Notes under the pieces: model-generated | The model's input: the letters and a program-made list of their open reading frames with translations, nothing else | What the model was told of the DNA's origin: nothing | Database searches by the model: none | Made by a program: the position numbers and the translations under genes | NCBI GenBank assembly: GCA_002390225.1 | Contig: DGOW01000082.1 | Span: 124,001-188,000 of the forward strand | Source: Gemmatimonadales bacterium UBA4456 | GTDB taxonomy: Bacteria; Gemmatimonadota; Gemmatimonadetes; Longimicrobiales; Gaopeijiaceae | Direction: 5' to 3' | DNA: 64,000 nucleotides | Shown: in pieces, positions 49,282-57,208 of the stretch | Position numbering within the stretch: the stretch's first letter is position 1 | Layout of the letters: each line of letters opens with the position of its first letter

Positions 49282-50177
49282 TGAACGGAACGGAGCGTAT
49301 CCTGCGTGCTGCTATGGCATCGCTGCTTCTCACGGTCACGGCGGGCAGCTGGTCACCCGTCGCGGGGCAGTCGCTCAATGTGCTCCTCACCAACGACGAT
49401 GGCTTCGATGCTCCGGGCATCGTCGCGGTACGAGAGGCCCTGCTTCAGGCCGGACATCGCGTGACGGTGATCGCTCCGCTCGAGAACCAGAGCGGGGTGG
49501 GGTCGGCCATCACGACCTCCGGAACCATCGACTATTACCCGCAGGAGGATGGCGTCTGGGCTGTTGACGGGACGCCCTCGGATGCGGTCTCACTTGCACT
49601 GGTGCACGTGATGCGCTCGGACCTTCCGGATGTGTTGATCTCGGGCGCCAATTTCGGACAGAATGTCGGCGCGAACGTAGTCTCCTCAGGCACCGTGGGT
49701 GCGGCCCTCACTGCCTCACGGGCGGGGGTCCCTGCGATCGCGGTGAGTGTCGCGATCGACCCGCGCCAGGCTGGGCGGTCTGCACCCTTCGCGGGGACAC
49801 GTGATGCGTTCGATCCTGCTGCCGATCTGGTGGTCGAGGTCGTGCGTCAGCTCGCCGAGACCGGTGGCGCGGGGCTGCTTCCGCCGCGTGCGATCCTGAA
49901 CATCAACTATCCCGCGATTGGAGCTGATGAGCCGGATGGGGTACGGTTTGCCACGGTCTCGTCGCTCAGAGGTTTTCGTCAGGTGTTTTCTGTGGCCGGC
50001 ACGTCTGGACCCGCCCGCGTCGAGATGGCTCTTGCCAATGTGGACCGAGCGGAGGAGGGCTCGGATCTGGCGCTGCTCGATGCCGGTTTCGTGACGATCA
50101 GCGTGCTGGACGGCGACATGGATGCCGGTCGTGAAAGCTGGGAACCCCTCCTTGAACGTCTGATCATCGAGCGCTGA
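49278..50177 (+). CDS. SurE-family 5'-nucleotidase with signal peptide
   Basis: 299 residues. The catalytic core is SurE: LNVLLTNDDGFDAPGIVAVR (DD metal motif), GHRVTVIAPLENQSGVGSAI, VDGTPSDAVSLAL and the family's SGANFGQNVGANVVSSGTVG. Cytoplasmic SurE normally begins with the LxxNDDG strand; here about 30 residues precede it and form a signal peptide (RAAMASLLLTVTAGSWSPVAGQ). This predicts a periplasmic nucleotidase or phosphatase. Start codon ATG 49278 overlaps the plug-like gene stop. The GNAT gene begins 10 bases after the stop. Metal-dependent hydrolysis of nucleoside monophosphates is expected, but location is a deviation from the classical enzyme. Confidence 0.85.
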   Translation: MMNGTERILRAAMASLLLTVTAGSWSPVAGQSLNVLLTNDDGFDAPGIVAVREALLQAGHRVTVIAPLENQSGVGSAITTSGTIDYYPQEDGVWAVDGTPSDAVSLALVHVMRSDLPDVLISGANFGQNVGANVVSSGTVGAALTASRAGVPAIAVSVAIDPRQAGRSAPFAGTRDAFDPAADLVVEVVRQLAETGGAGLLPPRAILNINYPAIGADEPDGVRFATVSSLRGFRQVFSVAGTSGPARVEMALANVDRAEEGSDLALLDAGFVTISVLDGDMDAGRESWEPLLERLIIER

Positions 50178-50187
50178 CGGGCGGATC

Positions 50188-50748
50188 GTGCTGATCCAGA
50201 CCGAGCGACTCCTTCTCAGGGAGGTGGAGGAGAGCGATTTCGATGCGATTCATGCATACGCGTCCGATCCGGAGGTCGTGGAGCACATGGCCTGGGGGCC
50301 GAATACCGAACAGGCCACCCGTGACTTCATCACGAACTGCCGCTCGAAGATCCAGTCTGACCCAAGGCTGGAGTACGTGGTGGCTGTCGTGCCGAAGGGT
50401 CAGTCTGAGCTCGTAGGCACAGTGGGCATCTACCTGCCGTCTGGACACGCCCACTCCGCGATGCTCGGATACGCGTTCGGGCGTGAGGTATGGGGGAAGG
50501 GGATCGCCTCCGAAGCTGTCCGCCCGATGCTGGAGGTGGCGTTCGATGTACTCCGGCTGGACCGGGTTTGGGCCTCGTGTGACCCAGACAATGGCGCCTC
50601 GGCGAGAGTCCTTCAGAAGCTCGGCATGTCGCTTGAGGGCCACCTCCGGCACGACCAGAACATTCGGGGGGTACTGCGCGACAGTCTCGTCTGGGGCATG
50701 CTCCGGAACGAGTGGCTCAATCCATTTGAAACTGAGGAGTTCTTATGA
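50188..50748 (+). CDS. GNAT-family N-acetyltransferase (RimJ/RimL-like)
   Basis: 186 residues, GTG start. It begins LIQTERLLLREVEESDFDAI, the usual opening of RimJ/RimL-type acetyltransferases, and contains the acetyl-CoA pyrophosphate-binding region GYAFGREVWGKGIASEAVRP followed by CDPDNGASARVLQKLGM and the late GHLRHDQNIRG. It transfers acetyl groups to a protein N-terminus or small amine; the substrate is unknown. Its stop overlaps the start of the ArsC/Spx-like selenoprotein gene (ATGA at 50745), so translation of the two is coupled. Confidence 0.9.
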   Translation: MLIQTERLLLREVEESDFDAIHAYASDPEVVEHMAWGPNTEQATRDFITNCRSKIQSDPRLEYVVAVVPKGQSELVGTVGIYLPSGHAHSAMLGYAFGREVWGKGIASEAVRPMLEVAFDVLRLDRVWASCDPDNGASARVLQKLGMSLEGHLRHDQNIRGVLRDSLVWGMLRNEWLNPFETEEFL

Positions 50749-51095
50749 CACGCAGCCTCGAATGGCGGTACCACCGCCCTGGCTGAACAAGCTGCAAACG
50801 CACTCGAGAGTTTCTCGAGCAGAACGAAATCGCCGACGGAGAGGTTCAGAGCACGGGCAAAGACCCCATCGAGGGAACCGCGGCGCTCGCTATGCTGGAT
50901 GGCGTGAAGCATCTGTACGTGGCGAAGGGGAAATCGTCACTCCACGTCGACCTGACAGCGGAACGACCCTCCGACGACGATTTGCTGGGGCTCATGCTCG
51001 GTCGTTCGGGTAAACTTCGAGCTCCGGCCATTCGATCAGGTGACCGCTTCATCGTCGGGTACAACAGCGATCTCTTCACCGAAACGCTGCTCTGA
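50745..51095 (+). CDS. ArsC/Spx-like thioredoxin-fold selenoprotein (UGA at the catalytic Cys position)
   Basis: One frame of 117 codons from ATG 50745 to TGA 51093, broken only by TGA at 50784-50786 (codon 14). The protein reads WRYHRPG-U-TSCKRTREFL, where ArsC/Spx/glutaredoxin-like proteins have G-C-T-S-C-K, so the UGA replaces the first, reactive cysteine of a CxxC. After it the fold continues with a helix, the segment MLDGVKHLYVAKGKSSLHVD, LLGLMLGRSGKLRAPAIRSG (the cis-proline region RAP) and a short C-terminal helix. GAGGAG lies 5 bases before the ATG, which overlaps the GNAT stop. A SECIS-like hairpin follows. Likely a cytoplasmic redox protein. Alternative: nonsense mutation. Confidence 0.85.
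50803..50819 (+). promoter_or_regulatory. candidate bacterial SECIS hairpin in the ArsC/Spx-like gene
   Basis: CTCGAGA (50803-50809), loop GTT (50810-50812), TCTCGAG (50813-50819): a perfect 7-bp stem. The loop begins 23 bases after the UGA and its first base is G. Geometry is the same as in the hairpin of the peroxiredoxin-like gene 7.5 kb away. Confidence 0.65.
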
Positions 51096-51129
51096 TCGCA
51101 CCATCCGACATCCCCCCGCGGAGACTGGC

Positions 51130-52353
51130 ATGACCACGCCACATCGTTGGACGTTGACCCTCAGATCCGTCGGCCTGGTCGTCGTCTTCGCGGGGGCTGG
51201 CCCTGGCTTTGTAGATGCGCAGGAGCCAACCCCCACCGAGGCTCAGTCTGAGATCGAGGGTGTCCAGCCTGAGCCTGGCGTGGAGGGCCTGGGGTCACTC
51301 ACACTGAGAGAGTTGATGGATCGCTTCGGTGTGCCTGGAGTCAGCGTAGCGGTCATTCGCGACTTCGAGATTCACTGGGCCAAGGGCTACGGCGTTGCGG
51401 ATGTCGTGACAGGGCAGGAGGTGAATCCGGAAACCATGTTCCAGGCCGCGTCGATCAGTAAGCCCGTCGCAGCGATGGCGACGGTTCGTGCCGTGCAGGA
51501 CGGGCTGTTTGAACTCGACGACGACATCAACGCGATCCTGACGTCGTGGAAGCTGGATGGAGGAACCTTCACCGCGGAGCGACCAGTCACGCCCCGTGGG
51601 CTTACGAGTCATACGTCAGGGCTCGGGGACGGCTTTGGCTTCCCCGGTTACGATCCGGGCGAGACGCTTCCGACGACGGTTCAGATCCTCGACGGGCATG
51701 AGCGCTCGAACGTCGGTGACGTCTTCATGGAGCGTGAGCCGCTCACCTTCTACGAATACTCGGGGGGTGGCGTCACCGTCATGGAACTCGCGCTCAGCGA
51801 CGCGCGCGGCATGCCCTTCGACGAGTTGGTGAAGGCGCATGTGCTCGATCCGATCGGGATGACGCGGAGTTCCTACAAGCAGCCCATCTCGGCGGAGAAT
51901 GATCGCAATGCCGCCCGCGCGCATGATCAGGAAGGTCGTTCCAGAGGCCCGAAGTGGCATGTGTACCCGGAGAAGGCTGCAGCAGGTCTGTGGACCACTC
52001 CGTCGGACCTCGCTCGTTTCGCGATCGACGTGCAGCGCACGGCGGGACGCGACGAGGGGGCCGTACTCCGTCGTCAGATGATCAACGAGATGCTTCGGCC
52101 CGTCGGCGTGGGTCCCTACGCCGTAGGCTTCTCGATCAGCAAGCTGGGTGAGGGCTGGTACTTCGGTCATGGTGGAAGTAACTGGGGCTTCAGGGCTCAA
52201 CTGCTCGCCCACACCGCCAAGGGGTACGGATTCGCGATCATGACCAACGCTGATCAGGGCAATGCCTTGATCGCCGAGCTGAGCCGGAGGATCCAAGCGG
52301 CATACCTGTGGGACTCGGTGGCCGAGGGGGTGCAACGGGGCTACCGTCGCTGA
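51130..52353 (+). CDS. serine beta-lactamase-like hydrolase (class C/esterase family), exported
   Basis: 407 residues from ATG 51130. A signal peptide (SVGLVVVFAGAGPGFVDAQ) is followed by the beta-lactamase-related fold: FGVPGVSVAVIRDFEIHWAK, nucleophile motif ASISKPVAAMATV (S-x-x-K), FYEYSGGGVTVMELAL (Tyr-x-x of the second motif) and the late FGHGGSNWGFRAQL (H-x-G in place of K-T-G). The H-G-G form is common in esterases and D-peptidases of this family and not in true beta-lactamases. Substrate may be a peptide, ester or cell-wall fragment. It is preceded by the selenoprotein gene and followed by DUF3500 after 24 bases. Confidence 0.88.
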   Translation: MTTPHRWTLTLRSVGLVVVFAGAGPGFVDAQEPTPTEAQSEIEGVQPEPGVEGLGSLTLRELMDRFGVPGVSVAVIRDFEIHWAKGYGVADVVTGQEVNPETMFQAASISKPVAAMATVRAVQDGLFELDDDINAILTSWKLDGGTFTAERPVTPRGLTSHTSGLGDGFGFPGYDPGETLPTTVQILDGHERSNVGDVFMEREPLTFYEYSGGGVTVMELALSDARGMPFDELVKAHVLDPIGMTRSSYKQPISAENDRNAARAHDQEGRSRGPKWHVYPEKAAAGLWTTPSDLARFAIDVQRTAGRDEGAVLRRQMINEMLRPVGVGPYAVGFSISKLGEGWYFGHGGSNWGFRAQLLAHTAKGYGFAIMTNADQGNALIAELSRRIQAAYLWDSVAEGVQRGYRR

Positions 52354-52377
52354 ACCCAGTCTGCTCGGAGAGTTCTC

Positions 52378-53421
52378 ATGCCTAGCCGCCGTCTACCCAT
52401 TCTGATTGCCGTGGTAACCCTTGCTCTGGCGTCTCTCGGCGCTCGATGGGAGGGGTCTCAAGACATCGGTCGCATGACTGAGGCCGCTGAGGCGTTCTTG
52501 CAGGCTCTGGACGACGACCAGCGGGTCGCTGCGACCTTCGGGTTCCATGACGACGAGCGGACCCGCTTCCACTTCATCCCGATCGAGATGTTCGAGCGGC
52601 AAGGGGTGATGCTCGCCGAGATGGATGACGCTCAACGTGACAGGGCGCACGATCTTCTCCAGGCCGGACTGAGCCAGCGTGGCTATATGACGGCGACTCA
52701 GGTGATGGAGCTCGAGGATGTGCTTCTCGCGTTGGAGGGTGGGCAGCGGTTCGCTCGCGATCGTGACGAGTATCTGATCAGTATCTTCGGCACACCCTCC
52801 GCAGGTCAGGACTGGGGCTGGCGCTTCGAGGGCCACCATATCTCGCTGCACTTCACCGTGGTCGGAGGTGATGTTGCAGTGGTGACGCCCGCCTTCGTGG
52901 GCGCCAATCCTGCGGAGGTGCAGGAGGGGCCGCAGGCCGGTCGGCGTGTACTCGGAGACCGGGAAGACGCTGGCCGCGCGCTGGTGCAGGCCCTGAACGC
53001 CGCGCAGCGCACGGAGACCATCATCGACGTCGAGGCGCCGCGCGACATCCTCACGGGTGCGGAGCCGGTTGTTGGTCCCCTCGACCGGGTCGGGATCGAA
53101 GCAGGAATGCTCACGAATGAACAGCAGGGCATACTCTTCGATCTCATCGACGTCTATCTGTCGATGATGTCGGATGAGATCGCTGATCATCGGCGCGACC
53201 GGCTCCTCGCGGATGACACGGATGCGATTCGGTTCGCCTGGGCCGGCAGTACGGAGCCGGGGGAGCCACACTACTACCGCGTTCAGGGCCGGACCTTCCT
53301 GATCGAATACGACAACACACAGAACGGAGCGAACCACATCCACTCCGTCTGGCGGGAATTCGACGGTGACTTCGGTCGGGATCTGCTCCGTGAGCATCGG
53401 AATCAGCATCCGCACGACTGA
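52378..53421 (+). CDS. DUF3500 protein, exported
   Basis: 347 residues with a short signal peptide (LPILIAVVTLALASLGA). The sequence matches the DUF3500 family: FGFHDDERTRFHFIPIEMFE, the central WGWRFEGHHISLHFTVVGGD and the C-terminal HYYRVQGRTFLIEYDNTQNG plus ANHIHSVWREFDGDFG. Conserved histidines, acidic residues and the aromatic-rich motifs suggest a metal site or catalytic function, but none has been demonstrated to my knowledge. It follows the beta-lactamase-like gene and precedes the shortened GrpB gene on the same strand. Confidence 0.88.
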   Translation: MPSRRLPILIAVVTLALASLGARWEGSQDIGRMTEAAEAFLQALDDDQRVAATFGFHDDERTRFHFIPIEMFERQGVMLAEMDDAQRDRAHDLLQAGLSQRGYMTATQVMELEDVLLALEGGQRFARDRDEYLISIFGTPSAGQDWGWRFEGHHISLHFTVVGGDVAVVTPAFVGANPAEVQEGPQAGRRVLGDREDAGRALVQALNAAQRTETIIDVEAPRDILTGAEPVVGPLDRVGIEAGMLTNEQQGILFDLIDVYLSMMSDEIADHRRDRLLADDTDAIRFAWAGSTEPGEPHYYRVQGRTFLIEYDNTQNGANHIHSVWREFDGDFGRDLLREHRNQHPHD

Positions 53422-53434
53422 CGAGTTCGGGTCT

Positions 53435-53839
53435 GTGGGCCGAATCGACGTCGTCGATTGGCGGCCCGAGTGGCCCGAAAACTTCAATCGTGAATGCATC
53501 CGGCTCGCGGCGTTCGAGGCTGTAGGGAACATGTATGTACCCGAGCATGAAGACCGCATGCCGGAGCGGCGGTACTTCCGCCGCGCTCTTCAGCCCCCGC
53601 GTACCTACCACGTGCATTGCTTCGTACTCGGGAGTTCCGAGTGGAATCGGCACATCCTCTTTCGCGACCGACTGCGGGCATCGACGGCGCTGGTTGACGC
53701 GTATGGAGAACTCAAGCGGGAGCTGGCGCGTAACTTTGCGGGCTATCGTAGGGGGTACACCGAGGCAAAGTCGGCCTTCATTGCCTCTGCGCTTTCTGAT
53801 TCTACCACCCTCAGATACCTGACAGCTCCGAGCCGATGA
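53435..53839 (+). CDS. GrpB/UPF0157 family protein with internal deletion
   Basis: 134 residues from GTG 53435, compared with about 170-180 for the family. The start IDVVDWRPEWPENFNREC and the second half FRRALQPPRTYHVHCFVLGS, FRDRLRAS and YTEAKSAFIASAL fit GrpB. The region that should carry the I-E-H-I-G-S-T-S-V-P-G-L motif between them is missing: sequence goes from RLAAFEAVGNMYVPEHEDRM directly to PERRYF. This motif is the family's nucleotidyltransferase-like active centre, so the product is probably inactive or decaying even though the frame is intact. Its stop overlaps the next gene's ATG. Confidence 0.7.
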   Translation: MGRIDVVDWRPEWPENFNRECIRLAAFEAVGNMYVPEHEDRMPERRYFRRALQPPRTYHVHCFVLGSSEWNRHILFRDRLRASTALVDAYGELKRELARNFAGYRRGYTEAKSAFIASALSDSTTLRYLTAPSR

Positions 53840-54471
53840 AGACGATCTGGATCCGACTCACGACCGTTCTCGTGGTCGCTGGTGGCATGACTGTGGTTCC
53901 CCTCTCGTCGACCGCCCAGGTGCCCGGCTCAGTCGTGGGTGTCGTCGCTGGTTGGGTGACGAACGAGCAGGTGTGGCGATCCGAGTACGAGACCGAGGCC
54001 GTAGGTGGAGGGCAGCTCGGGGGTTTCGTGAATGCTGCGACGCCGTTGTCGTGGTTCCGCGTGAGGGCCGAGTTCCTGTGGACCCAGCGCGGTGGCAGCG
54101 TGACCGGACAGATCAGCGGAGATCCCCTCGTTGGGGAGACGCGCACCGACTATCTGACGGTAGGTGTGCAGCCTCGGACCGCCCTCCGGATTGGGCAGCT
54201 GGAGGTATTTGGCGTGGCAGGACCCATGCTCGAGGTGGTTCTGCGCAATCGATTCACTTCCGAGCTGGCCGTCGCCGTGCAGGAAGTCGGAACGGCCTAT
54301 GGCGTGGGGGCGGGGGTCGGCGTCGCCGTGCCCATCAATGCGTCCCTTTTTGCCGAGATCGAGGCTCGACTTTTCGAGGGCCTCGGCGATGCGTATACGG
54401 GGAACTTCGTCTCCGCGAAGAACCGTTCGTTCGGGGTGGTCGTACGGATCGGCCGGCCGCTGCGTCGGTGA
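53836..54471 (+). CDS. outer-membrane beta-barrel-like protein
   Basis: 211 residues with a signal peptide (TTVLVVAGGMTVVPLSSTAQ). The mature part alternates polar and hydrophobic residues in strand-like stretches, such as FRVRAEFLWTQRGGSVTGQI, YLTVGVQPRTALRIGQLEVF and SLFAEIEARLFEGLGDA, and ends SFGVVVRIGRPLRR, in the manner of small outer-membrane porin-like proteins of the PorT/OmpX type. Function unknown. ATG overlaps the GrpB stop (ATGA). Confidence 0.65.
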   Translation: MKTIWIRLTTVLVVAGGMTVVPLSSTAQVPGSVVGVVAGWVTNEQVWRSEYETEAVGGGQLGGFVNAATPLSWFRVRAEFLWTQRGGSVTGQISGDPLVGETRTDYLTVGVQPRTALRIGQLEVFGVAGPMLEVVLRNRFTSELAVAVQEVGTAYGVGAGVGVAVPINASLFAEIEARLFEGLGDAYTGNFVSAKNRSFGVVVRIGRPLRR

Positions 54472-54546
54472 TTGTCTTGCCCGCCGGGCGGCGTGCCGAC
54501 ATGGTGCATGTCGTCACTTCGGATCCTGATAGACGAGGGCGGGGCG

Positions 54547-55701
54547 ATGTCGCCGACACGTAGGGACTTCATTCGCACGACGGGCGTCGTGGGCGCGGGT
54601 CTGGCTCTCGGTGGGACTGCAGCGTGCGCAGGCCCAGAGTCCGACTCGGCAGGGAGCGACGAGGCCCCTCCGGAGTCCCTGCAGATCCTCATGCTCGGTG
54701 GGACGGGTTTTATCGGACCACATATGGTCCGTTATGCCGTGGAGCGGGGTCATCAGGTGAGCATCTTCACCCGAGGCCGGCGCCAGACGGACCTACCCGA
54801 GGGCGTCGAGCAGCTGGTCGGGGACCGTAATGACGACCATACGGCGCTCGAAGGGCGCACCTGGGACGTCGTCCTCGACAACAATGCGCAGGACTACCGC
54901 TGGGTGCAGAAGAGCACGGAGCTGCTCGCGGAGGCCACCTCGCAGTATGTCTTCGTGTCCTCGATCTCGGCGTACGCGCTCGAGGGCTTCGGGTATGACC
55001 GGGCTGAGGACATCATGCGTGAACCTCTGGTCGACGAAGACTATGACCGGGTCGCACCGCCCGAAGGATGGCGCGACGGTGATGACGCTCCATACGGCCT
55101 CATGAAGACGCTCAGTGAGGACATTGTCCACGCTGCGTTTCCCGGGAGTGGGACCATCGTACGACCGGGTCTCATTGTGGGGCCAGGAGACATGACCGAC
55201 CGCTTCACCTACTGGCCGGTGCGACTCGACGAGGGCGGCGAGGTGCTGGCCCCGGGCGATCCGGAGCACGCCAACCAGGTGATCGACCAGCGGGACCTCA
55301 CCGAATGGATCGTGCGGCTGGCGGAGAACCGGACCACCGGCGACTTCAATGCAACCGGGCCGGGTGAGCGCCTTTCTATGGGCAGCATGCTCGACCAGAT
55401 CGGCAGCGCAATCGAGACGCCGTATGAGCTCACCTGGGTGCCGGAATCCTTCCTGGAGGAGCAGGGCGTGGCTCCGTGGAGCGATCTCCCGGCGTGGATT
55501 CCGGGGGATCCGCTCATGTATGTCGACGTCCGTGACGCGGTTGCAGCAGGGCTGACCTTCCGACCGCTAGCGATGACGACTCGCGACACCCTTGAGTGGG
55601 ACAAGACACGCCCGACGGAGGAGCGCGCCAACCGGCGCTTCGGTATGAGCCGGGAGCGCGAGCGCGAGATTCTCACGGCCTGGAACGCGACTCAGGGTTA
55701 G
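54547..55701 (+). CDS. TAT-exported NAD-dependent epimerase/dehydratase-like protein
   Basis: 384 residues from ATG 54547, giving a twin-arginine signal (MSPTRRDFIRTTGVVGAGLA) with a possible lipoprotein end (GGTAACAG). The Rossmann fold begins ILMLGGTGFIGPHMVRYAVE, followed by VDVVLDNNAQ-like strand (WDVVLDNNAQDY), YVFVSSISAYALEGF and the APYGLMKTLSEDIVHAAF block corresponding to the Y-x3-K catalytic site. Extended SDR enzymes are normally cytoplasmic; export with a preloaded cofactor through TAT is the likely explanation. Substrate probably a sugar nucleotide or modified glycan, unknown. It follows a 75-base gap after the outer-membrane protein gene. Confidence 0.85.
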   Translation: MSPTRRDFIRTTGVVGAGLALGGTAACAGPESDSAGSDEAPPESLQILMLGGTGFIGPHMVRYAVERGHQVSIFTRGRRQTDLPEGVEQLVGDRNDDHTALEGRTWDVVLDNNAQDYRWVQKSTELLAEATSQYVFVSSISAYALEGFGYDRAEDIMREPLVDEDYDRVAPPEGWRDGDDAPYGLMKTLSEDIVHAAFPGSGTIVRPGLIVGPGDMTDRFTYWPVRLDEGGEVLAPGDPEHANQVIDQRDLTEWIVRLAENRTTGDFNATGPGERLSMGSMLDQIGSAIETPYELTWVPESFLEEQGVAPWSDLPAWIPGDPLMYVDVRDAVAAGLTFRPLAMTTRDTLEWDKTRPTEERANRRFGMSREREREILTAWNATQG

Positions 55702-55804
55702 TGGTGCTGACGCGTTGTTCGGCGCAGGCCGCGCATCCGTCACCGAGGGCCGTCAGGCTGATGTCCATGAGCCGATGTGCGGGTCATTCTTCCAGAGGTA
55801 ATAC

Positions 55805-57094
55805 GTGATGAGAACCATGCTCGGGTGGCTCGTCGAATTCGAGACCGATGACGAGCCGAGAGGAATGCTGCAGGCTGCGGCCTATGGCTTCTTCATCATG
55901 CTCTCGTACTACATCCTCCGGGCGGTGCGGGACGAGATTGCCGCAGCTGATCGTGGGAACCTCCAGATCCTGTGGACGGTTGTCTTCTTCGTGATGGTCG
56001 CGGCGGTCCAGGGGTATTCGTGGATCGCATCGCGGTATTCGCGCGGGGTCTTCGTTCCGTTGGCAAATCGTTTCTTCATTGCCTGTCTGATCGGCTTCTG
56101 GGCTGCGCTGCGATTCCTGCCCGAAGCGACCTACATCTGGGTCGACCGGGTCTTCTACGTCTGGACCAGCGTCTTTGCACTCTTTGTCGTGACCGTGTTC
56201 TGGGGTCTGGTTGCGGACTGCTTCACCCACGATCAGGGGAAGCGACTCTTCGGCTTTATCGCCGTCGGCGCGTCCGTTGGCGCAGCGATTGGGTCGGGGA
56301 TCACCGCTGCAATCGCAACACAGGTGCCAGTTTTCACGTTATTGCTGATCGCGATCGTCCCTCTGGAGATTGCGTCTTGGTTCGCCGTTGGTTTGCACAG
56401 GGGGTTCGCCACCGGCGATGTCCATGCGGCTGGCGAGTCCGAGAAGCCACTGTCCGGTGACGCCTTGTCGGGCATGAAAGCTGTGTTCCAATCACGCTAT
56501 CTGCTTGGTATCGCATCATTCATCGCGCTGATGACGTTTGCGTCGACGATCCTCTACTTCGCGCAGTCGGATCTCGTGTACGAAACGATGACCGACCGCG
56601 GGGAACGGCGCGCGTTCCTCGCACGGATCGACCTGATCGTGAACGTGCTCACGATCCTCTTCGAGGTCTATCTCACGGCGCGGATCATCAAGTGGTTCGG
56701 TGTGGCGGTCACCCTTGCGATCGTGCCGGTCGCAGTCGCCGTGGGCTTCGTGGCGCTCGGCCTCTGGCCGACGCTGTGGACGCTTGTTGTCGTGCAGGTG
56801 ATCTATCGGGCTGGGCGCTATGGGCTGGCCAAGCCGGCGCGTGAGGTTCTCTTCACGGTCGTGTCCCGGGAAGAGAAGTACAAATCGAAGGCCTTCATCG
56901 ACGCTGCAGTCTATCGAGGCGGTGACCTGGCGAGCGGCTGGATCTACGCCGGACTCGCATTTGTGGGTCTCACGGTTGGCCCCATTGCCCTCATCGCTGC
57001 CCCCGTGGCAATTCTTTGGGCCTTCATCGCGCTGGATGTGGGCCGCGCCGGTGAGGTGAAGGCCGCCGAACTCGGTGCAGCTCCAGTGGAATAG
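55805..57094 (+). CDS. multi-spanning transporter, MFS or NTP/NDP-exchanger (Npt)-like
   Basis: 429 residues with about twelve hydrophobic segments, for example FFIMLSYYILRAVRDEIAAA, ILWTVVFFVMVAAVQGYSW, VFALFVVTVFWGLVADCFT and TLWTLVVVQVIYRAGRYGLA. The YYILRAVRDE stretch and the central GFIAVGASVGAAIGSGITAA are typical of MFS-like proteins that annotation pipelines call Npt1/Npt2 nucleotide transporters in this phylum. A helix with KYKSKAFIDAAVYRGGDLAS near the C-terminus supports that group. Substrate not deducible. Start is GTG 55805 or the next ATG at 55808, with AGAGG 7 bases upstream. Confidence 0.75.
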   Translation: MMRTMLGWLVEFETDDEPRGMLQAAAYGFFIMLSYYILRAVRDEIAAADRGNLQILWTVVFFVMVAAVQGYSWIASRYSRGVFVPLANRFFIACLIGFWAALRFLPEATYIWVDRVFYVWTSVFALFVVTVFWGLVADCFTHDQGKRLFGFIAVGASVGAAIGSGITAAIATQVPVFTLLLIAIVPLEIASWFAVGLHRGFATGDVHAAGESEKPLSGDALSGMKAVFQSRYLLGIASFIALMTFASTILYFAQSDLVYETMTDRGERRAFLARIDLIVNVLTILFEVYLTARIIKWFGVAVTLAIVPVAVAVGFVALGLWPTLWTLVVVQVIYRAGRYGLAKPAREVLFTVVSREEKYKSKAFIDAAVYRGGDLASGWIYAGLAFVGLTVGPIALIAAPVAILWAFIALDVGRAGEVKAAELGAAPVE

Positions 57095-57146
57095 ACGGTG
57101 TGCAGTGGCATGTCATTCTTCGGGCGGTGATGGAGCCTGCTGACTT

Positions 57147-57168
57147 GCCGCCCTGCGTTTAGGGCGGC
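57147..57168 (+). other. 8-bp hairpin between transporter and secreted creatininase genes
   Basis: GCCGCCCT (57147-57154), loop GCGTTT, AGGGCGGC (57161-57168). It lies 52 bases after the transporter stop and 40 bases before the next gene. There is no T-run after it, so intrinsic termination is doubtful; it may be a stabilising 3' structure. Confidence 0.35.
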
Positions 57169-57208
57169 AGTCTGCCGGACCGTTCGAATCGTTCCTGGAG
57201 GATCACGC

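Noticed and set aside
52393..53559. 388-residue minus-strand open frame opposite DUF3500 and the GrpB-like gene
   Set aside because: Antisense shadow; the plus-strand frame has clear family motifs and a signal peptide.
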